64,000 nucleotides of DNA from Ruania zhangjianzhongii (lineage in GTDB: Bacteria > Actinomycetota > Actinomycetes > Actinomycetales > Beutenbergiaceae), in assembly GCF_008000995.1 (NCBI RefSeq), contig NZ_CP042828.1, positions 2,594,882-2,658,881 of the forward strand, in the 5' to 3' direction. Under the pieces are notes generated by a model. That model was not told the origin of the DNA and did no database searches. It saw only the letters and a program-made list of their open reading frames with translations. Below, in pieces: positions 8,909 through 17,233 of the stretch. A program made the position numbers and the translations under genes. Each line of letters begins with the position of its first letter. Position 1 is the stretch's first letter.

Positions 8909-8914
8909 TACGGT
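8909..8914 (+). promoter_or_regulatory. -10 box of leaderless tetR gene
   Basis: TACGGT ending 7 nt before ATG 8922 and immediately downstream of the palindromic operator, so a bound repressor would cover the -35 region. Confidence 0.45.
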
Positions 8915-8921
8915 GGACGAG

Positions 8922-9509
8922 ATGAGTGCAGCGGAGGGTCTGTGGGCGCGGTCGCGGCGCGCTGCGTATGCGGAGATCACACAGGTGGCGATGGCGCTGT
9001 TCCTCGAGCATGGGTTCGACAACGTCACGATCGATGAGATCGTCTCTGCGGCCGGCATCTCGCGCCGGTCCTTCTTCCGGTACTTCGGGACCAAAGAAGA
9101 CGTGGTGCTGGGGGACCTCGCCGGACAGGGCGCAGTAGTACGTGACGCACTGGAGGCAGTACCGCTCAGCGTCGCACCGTGGGAAGCGCTGGATCAGGCG
9201 ATATGGGAGACGGAGAGCCTTCAGGAGGAGTCGGGCGTTGCACTGAAGATCGCGCAAATGATGTACAGCACGCCTTCCCTGCGTGCCCGCAACGTCGAGA
9301 AGCACCTGCAGTGGCACGAACTCCTCGAGCCGAACATCCGAAAGCGGCTGGCCATGGATCCGGACGACCCCGACGATGCGGCCGCCGCCGCCATCGTCGC
9401 CAGCGCCATAGCGTGCCTCGATGCGGCGGGGAAGGTGTGGGCGAGAAGCAACGGGTCCCTCGATCTCAGAGACCTCTATCAGCGTGCCACCCGGGCAGTG
9501 CGTTCGTGA
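8922..9509 (+). CDS. TetR/AcrR-family transcriptional regulator
   Basis: 195 residues from ATG 8922; GTG 8913 is an alternative that adds three residues. N-terminal HTH of TetR type (EHGFDNVTIDEIVSAAGISRR then SFFRYFGTKEDVV) at about residues 28-60, with a variable helical ligand domain after it. No ribosome-binding site, but TACGGT 7 nt upstream suggests a leaderless mRNA. The palindrome upstream predicts autorepression and control of the divergent SDR gene. Inducer unknown. Confidence 0.88.
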   Translation: MSAAEGLWARSRRAAYAEITQVAMALFLEHGFDNVTIDEIVSAAGISRRSFFRYFGTKEDVVLGDLAGQGAVVRDALEAVPLSVAPWEALDQAIWETESLQEESGVALKIAQMMYSTPSLRARNVEKHLQWHELLEPNIRKRLAMDPDDPDDAAAAAIVASAIACLDAAGKVWARSNGSLDLRDLYQRATRAVRS

Positions 9510-9881
9510 GTGCTGGCCAGCAGTCCCAGGCGCGCGTCATCGCCGTCCGGATCGAAGCACCGACCGCTCCTGAAGACTGAGGTGGACTTCCCGCGCGACT
9601 CGTCGTTGACGGACGCCCTAGATCCGAGCCACGGCCGCTGACCAGCTACCCGACGCCCTTCGCCACCCCGGCAACGGAGCGCCGCCCCGCGCTGGGCGCG
9701 CCGCTGAGGTGGCCGGTCACCATGCGGTCCGCGCGGTGCTGGCCGATCAGTAGCATGGGGCGCAGGCGTCGGCTGCTCGGCGGGCCCGAACCTGAGGTCC
9801 GTACCCGCCGGGCGCACCGACCTGTCTGTGCGCGGCCCTTCGATTCCGCGCTGCACCCCGCTACTGGAAAGGTCCGCCCCC
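9510..9881. other. Intergenic region before PPi-phosphofructokinase
   Basis: A 372-bp gap. I see no gene with supporting start signals. A TAGCAT hexamer at 9751-9756 could be the -10 of the downstream gene with a 5' leader of about 120 nt, but no -35 supports it. No repeat or hairpin stood out. Confidence 0.4.
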
Positions 9882-11120
9882 ATGACCACAGCTGCGCCGA
9901 TCCGCCGGATCGCTCTGCTCACCGCCGGAGGCTTCGCGCCGTGTCTGTCCGCCGCCGTGGCCGGACTGGTACGCCGCTACGGCCAGGTTCTGCCGGAGGC
10001 GGAGATCATCGCCTACCAGTACGGCTACCACGGCCTGCTCACTGGCACCTCGATCGTGATCGACGACGACGCCAAGGCGGCGATCGACGTTCTGGACAAT
10101 TTCGGCGGCAGCCCGATCGGGAACAGCCGGGTGAAGCTGACGAACGCGAAGAACCTCATCGAGCGGGGTCTGGTGGCCGAGGGTGAGGACCCGCTGAAGG
10201 TCGCGGCCGAACAGCTGCGCACCGACGGCGTGGACGTGCTGCACACCATCGGCGGCGACGACACCAACACCACGGCGGCCGATCTGGCCGCCTACCTGGA
10301 GGAGCACGGCCATCACCTCACCGTGGTCGGCCTGCCGAAGACGATCGACAACGACATCGTGCCCATCAAGCAGTCCCTCGGCGCGATCACCGCAGCCGAA
10401 CAGGCTTCCCGGTTCGCGCAGAACATCATCGGTGAGCACCGGTCCAACCCCCGGATGCTGATCGTGCACGAAGTGATGGGTCGGCACTGCGGCTGGCTCA
10501 CTGCTGCCGCCGCCGCCGACTACCGTGGCTGGCTGGATGAGCAGCAGTGGAACCCTGCACTCGGCCTGACCCGGCAGCGGTGGGACGTGCACGCGGTGTT
10601 CCTGCCCGAGCTGAAGCTGGACATGAAGGCCGAGGCGGCGCGGTTGCGCGCCATCATGGACGAGATCGGGAACGTGAACATCTTCCTCTCCGAGGGGGCC
10701 GGCGTGCCGGAGATCGTTGCCGAGCTCGAGGCTGCCGGCGAGGAGGTCCAACGGGACCCGTTCGGGCACGTCAAGCTGGACACGATCAACCCCGGTGCCT
10801 GGTTCGCGAAGCAGTTCGCCGAGCTGATCGGGGCGGAGAAGACCATGGTGCAGAAGAGCGGGTACTTCTCCCGCTCCGCTGCCGCGAACGCCACCGATCT
10901 GGAGCTGATCGCCGCGATGACCGATCTCGCCGTAGACACCGCGATCGCCGGTGACTCCGGGGTGATCGGGCACGACGAGGAGAATGGCGACACGCTCAGC
11001 GCCATCGCGTTCCCGCGGATCGCCGGCGGGAAAGCCTTCGACATCTCCCAGGCCTGGTTCACCGACCTGCTCGCCGACCTTGGCCAGCAGGTAGCCGCAG
11101 CGGACCCGGTCGAGCACTGA
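9882..11120 (+). CDS. pfp: Pyrophosphate-dependent 6-phosphofructokinase
   Basis: 412 residues. Interconverts fructose 6-phosphate and fructose 1,6-bisphosphate. The phosphoryl-donor signature GGDDTN (residues 124-129) has Asp where ATP-dependent enzymes have Gly, and PKTIDND (152-158) carries the Lys after Pro; both mark PPi use. The substrate-binding EVMGRHCGWLT follows near residue 200. ATG 9882 chosen (AAAGG upstream; earlier in-frame start has no support). The reaction is reversible, so it can serve glycolysis and gluconeogenesis. Followed by a hairpin element. Confidence 0.92.
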   Translation: MTTAAPIRRIALLTAGGFAPCLSAAVAGLVRRYGQVLPEAEIIAYQYGYHGLLTGTSIVIDDDAKAAIDVLDNFGGSPIGNSRVKLTNAKNLIERGLVAEGEDPLKVAAEQLRTDGVDVLHTIGGDDTNTTAADLAAYLEEHGHHLTVVGLPKTIDNDIVPIKQSLGAITAAEQASRFAQNIIGEHRSNPRMLIVHEVMGRHCGWLTAAAAADYRGWLDEQQWNPALGLTRQRWDVHAVFLPELKLDMKAEAARLRAIMDEIGNVNIFLSEGAGVPEIVAELEAAGEEVQRDPFGHVKLDTINPGAWFAKQFAELIGAEKTMVQKSGYFSRSAAANATDLELIAAMTDLAVDTAIAGDSGVIGHDEENGDTLSAIAFPRIAGGKAFDISQAWFTDLLADLGQQVAAADPVEH

Positions 11121-11129
11121 CCCCTCACT

Positions 11130-11184
11130 CCGGGTCGTCCTGTCAGGGGTGCGCCATAGCGCACGGGTGACATGACGACTCGGG
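11130..11184. repeat. Hairpin element, copy 1 (terminator-like)
   Basis: Imperfect inverted repeat of about 55 nt just after pfp: outer arms CCGGGTCGTC / GACGACTCGG, inner arms GTGCGC / GCGCAC, loop CATA. The core GGGGTGCGCCATAGCGCAC is identical to a second copy at 13,233-13,294. No T-run follows. Likely a rho-independent-like terminator or a REP-type element. Confidence 0.7.
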
Positions 11185-11238
11185 CAGGGTGGGGAGTCCG
11201 CGAGGTGGACGCGGGCCGGGGCACTCGGTGGGCGGGCC

Positions 11239-11244
11239 TATCCT
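11239..11244 (+). promoter_or_regulatory. -10 box of leaderless aroG promoter
   Basis: TATCCT 7 nt before the GTG start of aroG; no ribosome-binding site is visible, which supports a leaderless transcript. Confidence 0.5.
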
Positions 11245-11251
11245 GGACCGC

Positions 11252-12604
11252 GTGAGCGTTCTTCCCGATCCCGCAGTCGTTGCCGGCCTGGATCACTGGC
11301 GCCAGTTCGACGCCAAACAGCAGCCCAGCTGGCCCGATCCGCAGGCGCTGCGCGCGGCCACTGCGCGGCTGGCCGAGGTGCCGCCGCTGGTGTTCGCCGG
11401 TGAGGCGGACCGGCTGAGTGAGCTGCTCGCCGCCGCCTCCCGCGGTGAGGCCTTCCTGCTCCAGGGCGGGGACTGCGCGGAAACGTTCGCCGATCTGAGC
11501 GCCGACTCCATTCGGGACAAGATCAAGACCATCCTGCAGATGGCGGTGGTACTCACCTACGGCGCGAGCATGCCGGTGATCAAGATGGGCCGGATGGCCG
11601 GGCAGTACGCCAAGCCGCGCAGCTCCGACACCGAGACCCGCGACGGGCAGACCCTGCCCGCCTACCGCGGCGACATCATCAACGACTACGCGTTCACCCC
11701 CGAGTCCCGGATCCCGGACCCGCAGCGGCTGCTCGACGCCTATCACAACTCGGCCAGCACCCTGAACCTGATCCGTGCGTTCACCCAGGGCGGGTTCGCC
11801 GACCTGCGCCTGGTGCATGACTGGAACCGCGGCTTCTCCGCCAACCCGGCATACGCCCAGTACGACGCGTTCGCCGCTGAGATTGACCGTGCGATCCGGT
11901 TCATGAAGGCCGCGGGCGCGGACTTCGACGCGATGCGCACCGTGGAGTTCTTCTCCAGCCACGAGGGCCTGCTGCTCGACTATGAGCGCCCGCTCACCCG
12001 GATCGATTCCCGCACCGGATTCCCCTACGACTGCTCGGCGCACTTCCTCTGGATCGGAGAGCGCACCCGGCAGCTCGACGGTGCACACGTGGACTTCTTC
12101 TCCCGGGTGCACAACCCGATCGGGGTGAAGCTCGGCCCCACCAGCACGGTGGACGATGCCCGGGCGCTGATGGACAAGCTCAACCCGGACGGCCAGGCCG
12201 GCCGGCTCACCTTCGTCTCCCGGATGGGCGCCGACAAGATCCGTGACCTGCTGCCCGCCCTGGTGGAGGGCGTGAAGGCGGACGGCCGCCCGGTCACCTG
12301 GGTCTGCGATCCGATGCACGGCAACGGTTTCACCTCGGACAACGGCTACAAGACGCGCCGGTTCGCCGATGTGATCGACGAGGTCCGCGGCTTCTTCGAG
12401 GTGCACCGCGCGGCTGGAACCGTACCCGGCGGCCTGCACGTGGAACTGACCGGATCCGATGTCACCGAGGTGCTCGGTGGCAGCGAGCAAATCGACCAGG
12501 AGGCGCTGAGCCGCCGCTACGAGACCAGGGTCGACCCCCGCCTGAACCACCAGCAGTCCCTGGAGATGGCGTTCCTGGTGGCGGAGATGCTGCGGGGCGG
12601 CTGA
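11252..12604 (+). CDS. aroG: Class II 3-deoxy-7-phosphoheptulonate (DAHP) synthase
   Basis: 450 residues, the plant-type class II family. Condenses phosphoenolpyruvate and erythrose 4-phosphate, the first shikimate step. Features: the N-terminus VSVLPDPAVVAGLDHWRQFD, QGGDCAE with metal-binding C75, PVIKMGRMAGQYAKPRS for substrate phosphate binding, and WVCDPMHGNG near residue 350. GTG 11252 fits homologue N-termini and the TATCCT box 7 nt upstream. Adjacent to pknL as in M. tuberculosis (aroG, Rv2178c). The next gene starts 2 bp after its stop. Confidence 0.95.
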   Translation: MSVLPDPAVVAGLDHWRQFDAKQQPSWPDPQALRAATARLAEVPPLVFAGEADRLSELLAAASRGEAFLLQGGDCAETFADLSADSIRDKIKTILQMAVVLTYGASMPVIKMGRMAGQYAKPRSSDTETRDGQTLPAYRGDIINDYAFTPESRIPDPQRLLDAYHNSASTLNLIRAFTQGGFADLRLVHDWNRGFSANPAYAQYDAFAAEIDRAIRFMKAAGADFDAMRTVEFFSSHEGLLLDYERPLTRIDSRTGFPYDCSAHFLWIGERTRQLDGAHVDFFSRVHNPIGVKLGPTSTVDDARALMDKLNPDGQAGRLTFVSRMGADKIRDLLPALVEGVKADGRPVTWVCDPMHGNGFTSDNGYKTRRFADVIDEVRGFFEVHRAAGTVPGGLHVELTGSDVTEVLGGSEQIDQEALSRRYETRVDPRLNHQQSLEMAFLVAEMLRGG

Positions 12605-12606
12605 GG

Positions 12607-13221
12607 ATGTCCTCCGATGCTCCTTCCGGCGGCGCTGCCGGAGATCCGCCGCCAGGGCAGTATTGGCGCGACGAGCCGGAGATCATGCACTACGGCCGCA
12701 TCCCGGCGCTGCGCCCGGACCGGTGGACGTTCGCGGTGGGCGGGGCGACCGCCGACGGGCTGGAGCACACGTTCGAGTGGGCGGAGGTTCTCGCGCTGCC
12801 TCGGCACGAGCTGGTCGCGGACATGCACTGCAATACCCGGTGGAGCGTCCAGGGGATGCGCTGGTCCGGCCCGCGGGCGACCGATGTGATCGCGATGGCT
12901 CCGCCGGGCCCGGAGGCCACCGGTGCCTTGGTGTTCGCGGAGTTCGGTTACGCCGCGAACGTGCCACTGGCTGACCTGGGCGTGCCGACCGCGCTGCTGG
13001 CCACCACGTTGGAGGATGAGCCACTCACCGCCGAGCGTGGCGCGCCGATGCGGTTGATCATCCCGCACCTGTACACCTGGAAGGGTCCGAAGTGGGTGCG
13101 CGGCTGGAACTACCTCACCACAGAGGACGACGACCTGGGCTTCTGGGAGAAGCGCGGCTACCACCGCCGCGGACACGCCTGGCAGGAGCAACGGTACGAC
13201 TACCAGGGTGAGCATCCCTGA
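12607..13221 (+). CDS. Sulfite oxidase-like molybdopterin-dependent oxidoreductase
   Basis: 204 residues, single molybdopterin-binding domain of the sulfite oxidase/MsrP-like family. The probable Mo-ligand cysteine is C75 in ADMHCNTRWS; later conserved blocks include EFGYAANVPLADL and PMRLIIPHLYTWKGPKWVRGW. There is no signal peptide or Tat motif, so it is likely cytosolic. Two bp from aroG and probably cotranscribed. The physiological substrate of these small members is unknown. Ends convergently against pknL with a hairpin between. Confidence 0.85.
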   Translation: MSSDAPSGGAAGDPPPGQYWRDEPEIMHYGRIPALRPDRWTFAVGGATADGLEHTFEWAEVLALPRHELVADMHCNTRWSVQGMRWSGPRATDVIAMAPPGPEATGALVFAEFGYAANVPLADLGVPTALLATTLEDEPLTAERGAPMRLIIPHLYTWKGPKWVRGWNYLTTEDDDLGFWEKRGYHRRGHAWQEQRYDYQGEHP

Positions 13222-13232
13222 CCGCGCCCCCA

Positions 13233-13294
13233 CCTCCGGGTCGTCAGGTGAGGGGTGCGCCATAGCGCACTCCCGACATGACGACCCCGGAGGG
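13233..13294. repeat. Hairpin element, copy 2 (bidirectional terminator-like)
   Basis: Inverted repeat between two convergent genes: arms CCTCCGGGTCGTC / GACGACCCCGGAGG (one extra C), inner GTGCGC / GCGCAC, loop CATA. The central core is identical to the element after pfp at 11,130-11,184. Its place between convergent stops suits a bidirectional terminator. Confidence 0.75.
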
Positions 13295-13297
13295 TTA

Positions 13298-15229
13298 CTA
13301 GACCACGGTGAGCACGATGACCGTGCCTGCCGGGACCATCTCGCCCGCGTCGACGGACTGCAGCCGGACGGTGCCGAAGAACCCGCCCAGGGTGTCCTCG
13401 CGCCGCACCTCGAAGCCGATCCCGGACAGCTCGTCCTCGGCGGCGCCGAACTGGTCCCCGACCACGTTCGGGACCTCGAACAGCTCCGGACCGCGGGAGA
13501 GGGTCAGGTGCACCACGTCCCCGCGTAGGGCCTCTCCGGTGACGGTCTGCTCCAGCACGTGCCCGGCCGGGACGTCGTCGCTGTACTCCCGACCGTCCAC
13601 CTGCGGGACCGCACCGGCGTCCTCCAGGCTGGCGACGGCGTCGTTCTCCGCCTCGCCGGCCACGTCCGGGATGTCGATCGGCTCGCGACCTCGGGAGACC
13701 GTCAGCGTCACCTCGGTGTCATGGCGGACTTCCTCAGCCGGTTCGGGGTCGATACTGATCACCCGGCCCGCCTCGACCTCCTGGTGGTACTCCCGTTCCA
13801 CTGCGCCGGCCGCGGTGAAGCCGTCCTCCTCGAGCTGGGCGAGGGCGTCGTCCTCCGGGCTGCCGACCACATCCGGCACCGCCAGCATCTGCACACCGAG
13901 GGAGACCACCAGCTGCACCTCGCCGTCCCGGCGCACGTCCAGGCCCGGGCCGGGGTCTGTGCTGATCACCGCCCCTTCCGACACATCGTCGGAGTAGCTG
14001 GTCTCGACCTGGTAGGCCAGGTCTTGTTCGGTCAGCGCAGTCTCGGCTTGCTCCTGCTGTGCACCGAGCAAGTCCGGTACTTGCGTGTAGGCCCCCGGGC
14101 CGATGTTCAGGTACCACCAGGTGCCACCCACGCCGAGCCCGGCGATTAACAGCACGAGCAGCACCACCAGCAAGACTCGCCCGCGGCGCACCCGGCGCCT
14201 CGGCGGGGCCTCCTCATCGATCGAGTCGGTGAGCGGGACCGCCCCGACCGGGAGGGCGATCGTGCCGGTATGCCCGACGGCGGTCGTCTCCTCTCCCTCC
14301 AGCTCACCGGTATCGGGGCTGATCGGGGACGGGTCCGGCTCCAAGTCAGTGGCCGTGTCGGCCTGGCGTTGCAGATCGTGCTCGTCGAGCGAGGTGCGCA
14401 CCCGGTGCACCAGGATGCGTGCGGCTCCGGCATCGGCCGGCCGGCCGGCCGGGTCACGGGCGGTGAGGGTGGCGACCAGCTCGTCCACCTGGTAGGGCAG
14501 CCAGAGGATCGCCTCCGACGGCGCAGGCACGGTGGCGTGCACATGCTGGTAGGCGATCTGGATCGGGGTGTCGCCTTCGAACGGCTGGTGCCCGGTGAGC
14601 AGTTCATACAGCATCGCGCCGACGGCGTAGACGTCGGCTCGGGCGTCTGCCTCACCATCGGTGACAATCTCGGGGGAGAGGTAGGCCACGGTGCCGAGGA
14701 GGCTCCCGGTGGTGGCGACGGTCGCCTCGGATACCGCTCGTGCCAGGCCGAAGTCGGCCACTTTGATCTCGCCCTCGGTGGTGACGAGGATGTTCTCCGG
14801 CTTGACGTCACGGTGCACCAGACCGGCCCGGTGGGCGGCGGCGAGGGCGTCCAGGATGCGCTCGATGGTCTGCAGGGCCTCGCCGACCGGCAGAGCACCG
14901 CGGCGGCGGAGCACGGCCCGGAGGTTCGTTCCGTCGACGAACTCCATGGTCAGGTAGTTCATCTCGTCCGTGCTGCCCTGATCGAACACGCCGACCACCC
15001 CAGGGTGGGCCAGCCGGGCCGCGGCGCGAGCCTCACGGCGGAACCGGGCCGCGACGTCCACACCATCACCGAGATGCGGATGCATGATCTTCAGCGCGAC
15101 TACTCGGTCCAACCGGCGGTCCAGCGCACGGTAGACCGTGGCCATCCCACCGCGGGCGATGCGCGCGGTGATCTCATACCTGCTGTCGACCAAGCGGCCG
15201 ATCAGCGGGTCGGAGACAGTGGTGGCCAT
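13298..15229 (-). CDS. pknL: PASTA-domain Ser/Thr protein kinase, PknL-like
   Basis: 643 residues. Kinase domain residues 1-280: glycine loop IARGGMATVYRAL, K47 in VALKIMH, HRD 139-141, DFG 159-161, activation-loop threonines T173/T174 before GTVAYLSPE. A linker rich in acidic residues leads to one TM helix at about 346-368 (VLLVVLLVLLIAGLGVGG), then four extracellular PASTA repeats to the C-terminus, which in this family bind muropeptide or lipid II. Next to aroG and an Rv2175c-like gene, as in M. tuberculosis, where PknL phosphorylates Rv2175c (established knowledge). TAAACT 6 nt before the ATG. Confidence 0.92.
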   Translation of the reverse strand: MATTVSDPLIGRLVDSRYEITARIARGGMATVYRALDRRLDRVVALKIMHPHLGDGVDVAARFRREARAAARLAHPGVVGVFDQGSTDEMNYLTMEFVDGTNLRAVLRRRGALPVGEALQTIERILDALAAAHRAGLVHRDVKPENILVTTEGEIKVADFGLARAVSEATVATTGSLLGTVAYLSPEIVTDGEADARADVYAVGAMLYELLTGHQPFEGDTPIQIAYQHVHATVPAPSEAILWLPYQVDELVATLTARDPAGRPADAGAARILVHRVRTSLDEHDLQRQADTATDLEPDPSPISPDTGELEGEETTAVGHTGTIALPVGAVPLTDSIDEEAPPRRRVRRGRVLLVVLLVLLIAGLGVGGTWWYLNIGPGAYTQVPDLLGAQQEQAETALTEQDLAYQVETSYSDDVSEGAVISTDPGPGLDVRRDGEVQLVVSLGVQMLAVPDVVGSPEDDALAQLEEDGFTAAGAVEREYHQEVEAGRVISIDPEPAEEVRHDTEVTLTVSRGREPIDIPDVAGEAENDAVASLEDAGAVPQVDGREYSDDVPAGHVLEQTVTGEALRGDVVHLTLSRGPELFEVPNVVGDQFGAAEDELSGIGFEVRREDTLGGFFGTVRLQSVDAGEMVPAGTVIVLTVV

Positions 15230-15230
15230 G

Positions 15231-15257
15231 TGCGGAGTTTACGGGCGAAACTCCGCA
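15231..15257. promoter_or_regulatory. Inverted repeat over the pknL promoter
   Basis: 10-bp arms TGCGGAGTTT / AAACTCCGCA around 7 nt. It contains the TAAACT -10 box of pknL (15,236-15,241, minus strand) and lies 10 bp past the stop of the upstream LysM gene on the same strand. It may serve as operator, as terminator of the LysM gene, or both. Confidence 0.6.
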
Positions 15258-15267
15258 GATCGGTGGC

Positions 15268-17007
15268 TCAGGAGTAGCGTGTCATCAGCGTCTGCACGTT
15301 CGCCACATACCGGCGAGTGTCGTCATACAGACCGTTGCGCTCCACTGAGCCGAGGCCCTGGTAATAGCCGCCGATCGCATCGGAGCGGTTGTCCGCCGAC
15401 CGCTGGAGCTGGCGCAGGATCGCCACACCGGCGGTGACATTGTCCTGCGGGTCGAGCAAGTTCAGCTCCTGGCCGACCAGCTGGGACGCCCACTCGCCGG
15501 AGGACGGAATCACCTGCATCACGCCGACGGCGTTCGCGGGGGAGACCGCTGCCGGGTTGAAGCCGGACTCCTGGTGGGCCACGGCCAACGCAAGCGCCGG
15601 GTCCACCCCCATCTGCCGGGCGGTCTGCCGGATGATCGACTGCATCTGGTCTCTGCTGGGCAGGTTCGCGTTCAGCAGCTGGCGCTTGTTCGAGTTCGCG
15701 GCAGCGGTGACATCGCCGGAGTAGGTGTAGTGCAGGAAGGTGTTCGAGACCAAGCCGTCCGGGATCTGCAAGGTCTGCCCGACCCGGATCGACGCGTTGG
15801 AACCGAGGTCGTTCGCATTCACGATCGCACTCACGCTGGTGCCGTACTGCGCAGCGATCGAGGACACCGTGTCTCCGCCGATCACCTTGTGCGACGTCGC
15901 ACTGGAGGAGCTGCTGCTCGAGCCGGACGACGAGCTGGACGACGAGCTGGACGACGAATTGGAACCAGAGCTGCTGGAGTTGCTGGAGGAGCTCTGACCG
16001 GGGATACGCAGGCTCTGACCGATACGGATCATCGCGTTCGAGCCGAGATCGTTGGCGTTGATGATCGCCCGCACCGTGGTGTCATGCCGATGCGCGATCC
16101 CCGAGACGGTGTCCCCAGAACGGACCGTGTAGCTGCCGCCGCTGCCGGAGGTGGAACCGCCCGCATTCGAGCTGGAACCAGAGCTGCTGGAGTTGCCGGC
16201 GGAACTCTGACCGGGAATGCGCAGGCTCTGACCGATACGGATCATCGCGTTCGAGCCGAGATCGTTCGCGTTGATGATCGCCCGCACCGTGGTGTCATAC
16301 CGATGCGCGATCCCCGAGACGGTGTCCCCAGAACGGACCGTGTAGCTGCCGCCGCTGCCGGAGGTGGAACCGCCCGCATTCGAGCTGGAACCAGAGCTGC
16401 TGGAGTTGCTGGAGGAGCTCTGACCGGGAATGCGCAGGCTCTGACCGATACGGATCATCGCGTTCGAGCCGAGATCGTTCGCGTTGATGATCGCCCGCAC
16501 CGTGGTGTCATACCGATGCGCGATCCCCGAAACAGTGTCCCCGGAACGGACGCGATAGCTACCGTCTGAACTGCCGCCCGAAGAAGAGCTGGACGGTGAC
16601 GACGCACCGGAACTGGCGCCGTCGGCGGGGATGCGCAGAGTCTGACCGATGCGGATCAGCGCCTGGGAGTTGAGGTCGTTGGCGTTGACGATCGCCCGCA
16701 CCGTGGTGTCGTAGCGGTGGGCCAGGGCAGAGACGGTGTCTCCAGCGCGCACCGTGTACGCCACGCTCGAGCGCTGCGGTGCCCGCTCCACCGCACTCAC
16801 CAAAGGGGTCCGCTCGGCCGCTCCGCCGGGCAGGGCCCGTGGCGAGAACAGTGGGGAACGAGCCTGTGCACTGTCCGACGGCTGAGCCTGGGCCGGTGCT
16901 GCCGAACCAAGACCGACAGCGGTGACCGCGCCGATGGCACCAAGCGTGCTCAGGGTGGAGTAGCGGCGAGCAGCAGCCCGCTGGGACCGACGATTCGTTC
17001 GGGACAT
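15268..17007 (-). CDS. Secreted LysM-repeat lytic transglycosylase (SLT domain)
   Basis: 579 residues. Signal peptide 1-41 ending AAPAQA. Five LysM modules (consensus YTVRSGDTVSGIAHRYDTT...LRIPG) separated by Ser/Gly linkers, then a C-terminal goose-lysozyme/SLT-type domain with AVAHQESGFNP (catalytic Glu), VGVMQVIP and a closing GGYYQG. It probably binds and cleaves peptidoglycan in the wall. Modules 2-4 are nearly identical and encoded by a 213-bp (71-codon) tandem repeat. ATG 17007 chosen for GGGGGAAG upstream; an in-frame start at 17055 lacks this. Its neighbour, a PASTA kinase, also senses the wall. Confidence 0.92.
   Translation of the reverse strand: MSRTNRRSQRAAARRYSTLSTLGAIGAVTAVGLGSAAPAQAQPSDSAQARSPLFSPRALPGGAAERTPLVSAVERAPQRSSVAYTVRAGDTVSALAHRYDTTVRAIVNANDLNSQALIRIGQTLRIPADGASSGASSPSSSSSGGSSDGSYRVRSGDTVSGIAHRYDTTVRAIINANDLGSNAMIRIGQSLRIPGQSSSSNSSSSGSSSNAGGSTSGSGGSYTVRSGDTVSGIAHRYDTTVRAIINANDLGSNAMIRIGQSLRIPGQSSAGNSSSSGSSSNAGGSTSGSGGSYTVRSGDTVSGIAHRHDTTVRAIINANDLGSNAMIRIGQSLRIPGQSSSSNSSSSGSNSSSSSSSSSSSGSSSSSSSATSHKVIGGDTVSSIAAQYGTSVSAIVNANDLGSNASIRVGQTLQIPDGLVSNTFLHYTYSGDVTAAANSNKRQLLNANLPSRDQMQSIIRQTARQMGVDPALALAVAHQESGFNPAAVSPANAVGVMQVIPSSGEWASQLVGQELNLLDPQDNVTAGVAILRQLQRSADNRSDAIGGYYQGLGSVERNGLYDDTRRYVANVQTLMTRYS
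15995..16560. repeat. 213-bp in-frame tandem repeats in the LysM gene
   Basis: The segment starting GCAGGCTCTGACC recurs at 16,008, 16,221 and 16,434, exactly 213 bp apart, with only a few differences between copies. Each unit is one LysM module plus its Ser/Gly linker (71 codons). Near-identity at silent sites points to recent duplication or gene conversion. Confidence 0.85.
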
Positions 17008-17039
17008 GTGATCTTCCCCCCGGGAAGTAGGCCTCGGAC

Positions 17040-17150
17040 TCACAATGCGGTTCACGACGGCGTGTTGCAGTGAACAACGTGGTTCATGTGGTGTAAGTGG
17101 ATAGTGGGACAGGTGTGACAGTAGTGCTTATGCGAAATCGTGACAACCCC
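17040..17150 (-). promoter_or_regulatory. Promoter and possible operator half-sites of LysM gene
   Basis: On the minus strand TTGTCA and TACTGT stand 17 nt apart (about 17,115-17,145), a fair sigma-A promoter. Downstream, three TGAAC-type half-sites occur: TGAAC-CACGTT-GTTCA (a 5-bp-arm palindrome) and a further GTGAAC nearer the gene. This is unusual in an otherwise featureless GC-rich leader; a repressor site is possible. Confidence 0.4.
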
Positions 17151-17221
17151 GTGACCTTTGCGCAGCGCTCGACGCCGAGCCGGCAGAAGCCACCGATTCC
17201 TCAGCCGCGCCCACCGCGGAC

Positions 17222-17227
17222 TACGCT
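17222..17227 (+). promoter_or_regulatory. -10 box of leaderless Rv2175c-like gene
   Basis: TACGCT 6 nt upstream of the GTG at 17,234. Confidence 0.45.
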
Positions 17228-17233
17228 GATGGG

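Noticed and set aside
10520-12550. A 676-codon minus-strand open frame opposite pfp and aroG
   Set aside because: It mirrors two well-supported genes on the plus strand; the protein is Arg/His/Gly-rich nonsense typical of antisense frames in GC-rich DNA.
17008-17160. Possible c-di-AMP (ydaO-type) riboswitch before the LysM/SLT gene, as found before some actinobacterial wall hydrolases
   Set aside because: The leader lacks the conserved ydaO core and is too short; only TGAAC half-sites and a promoter are seen.
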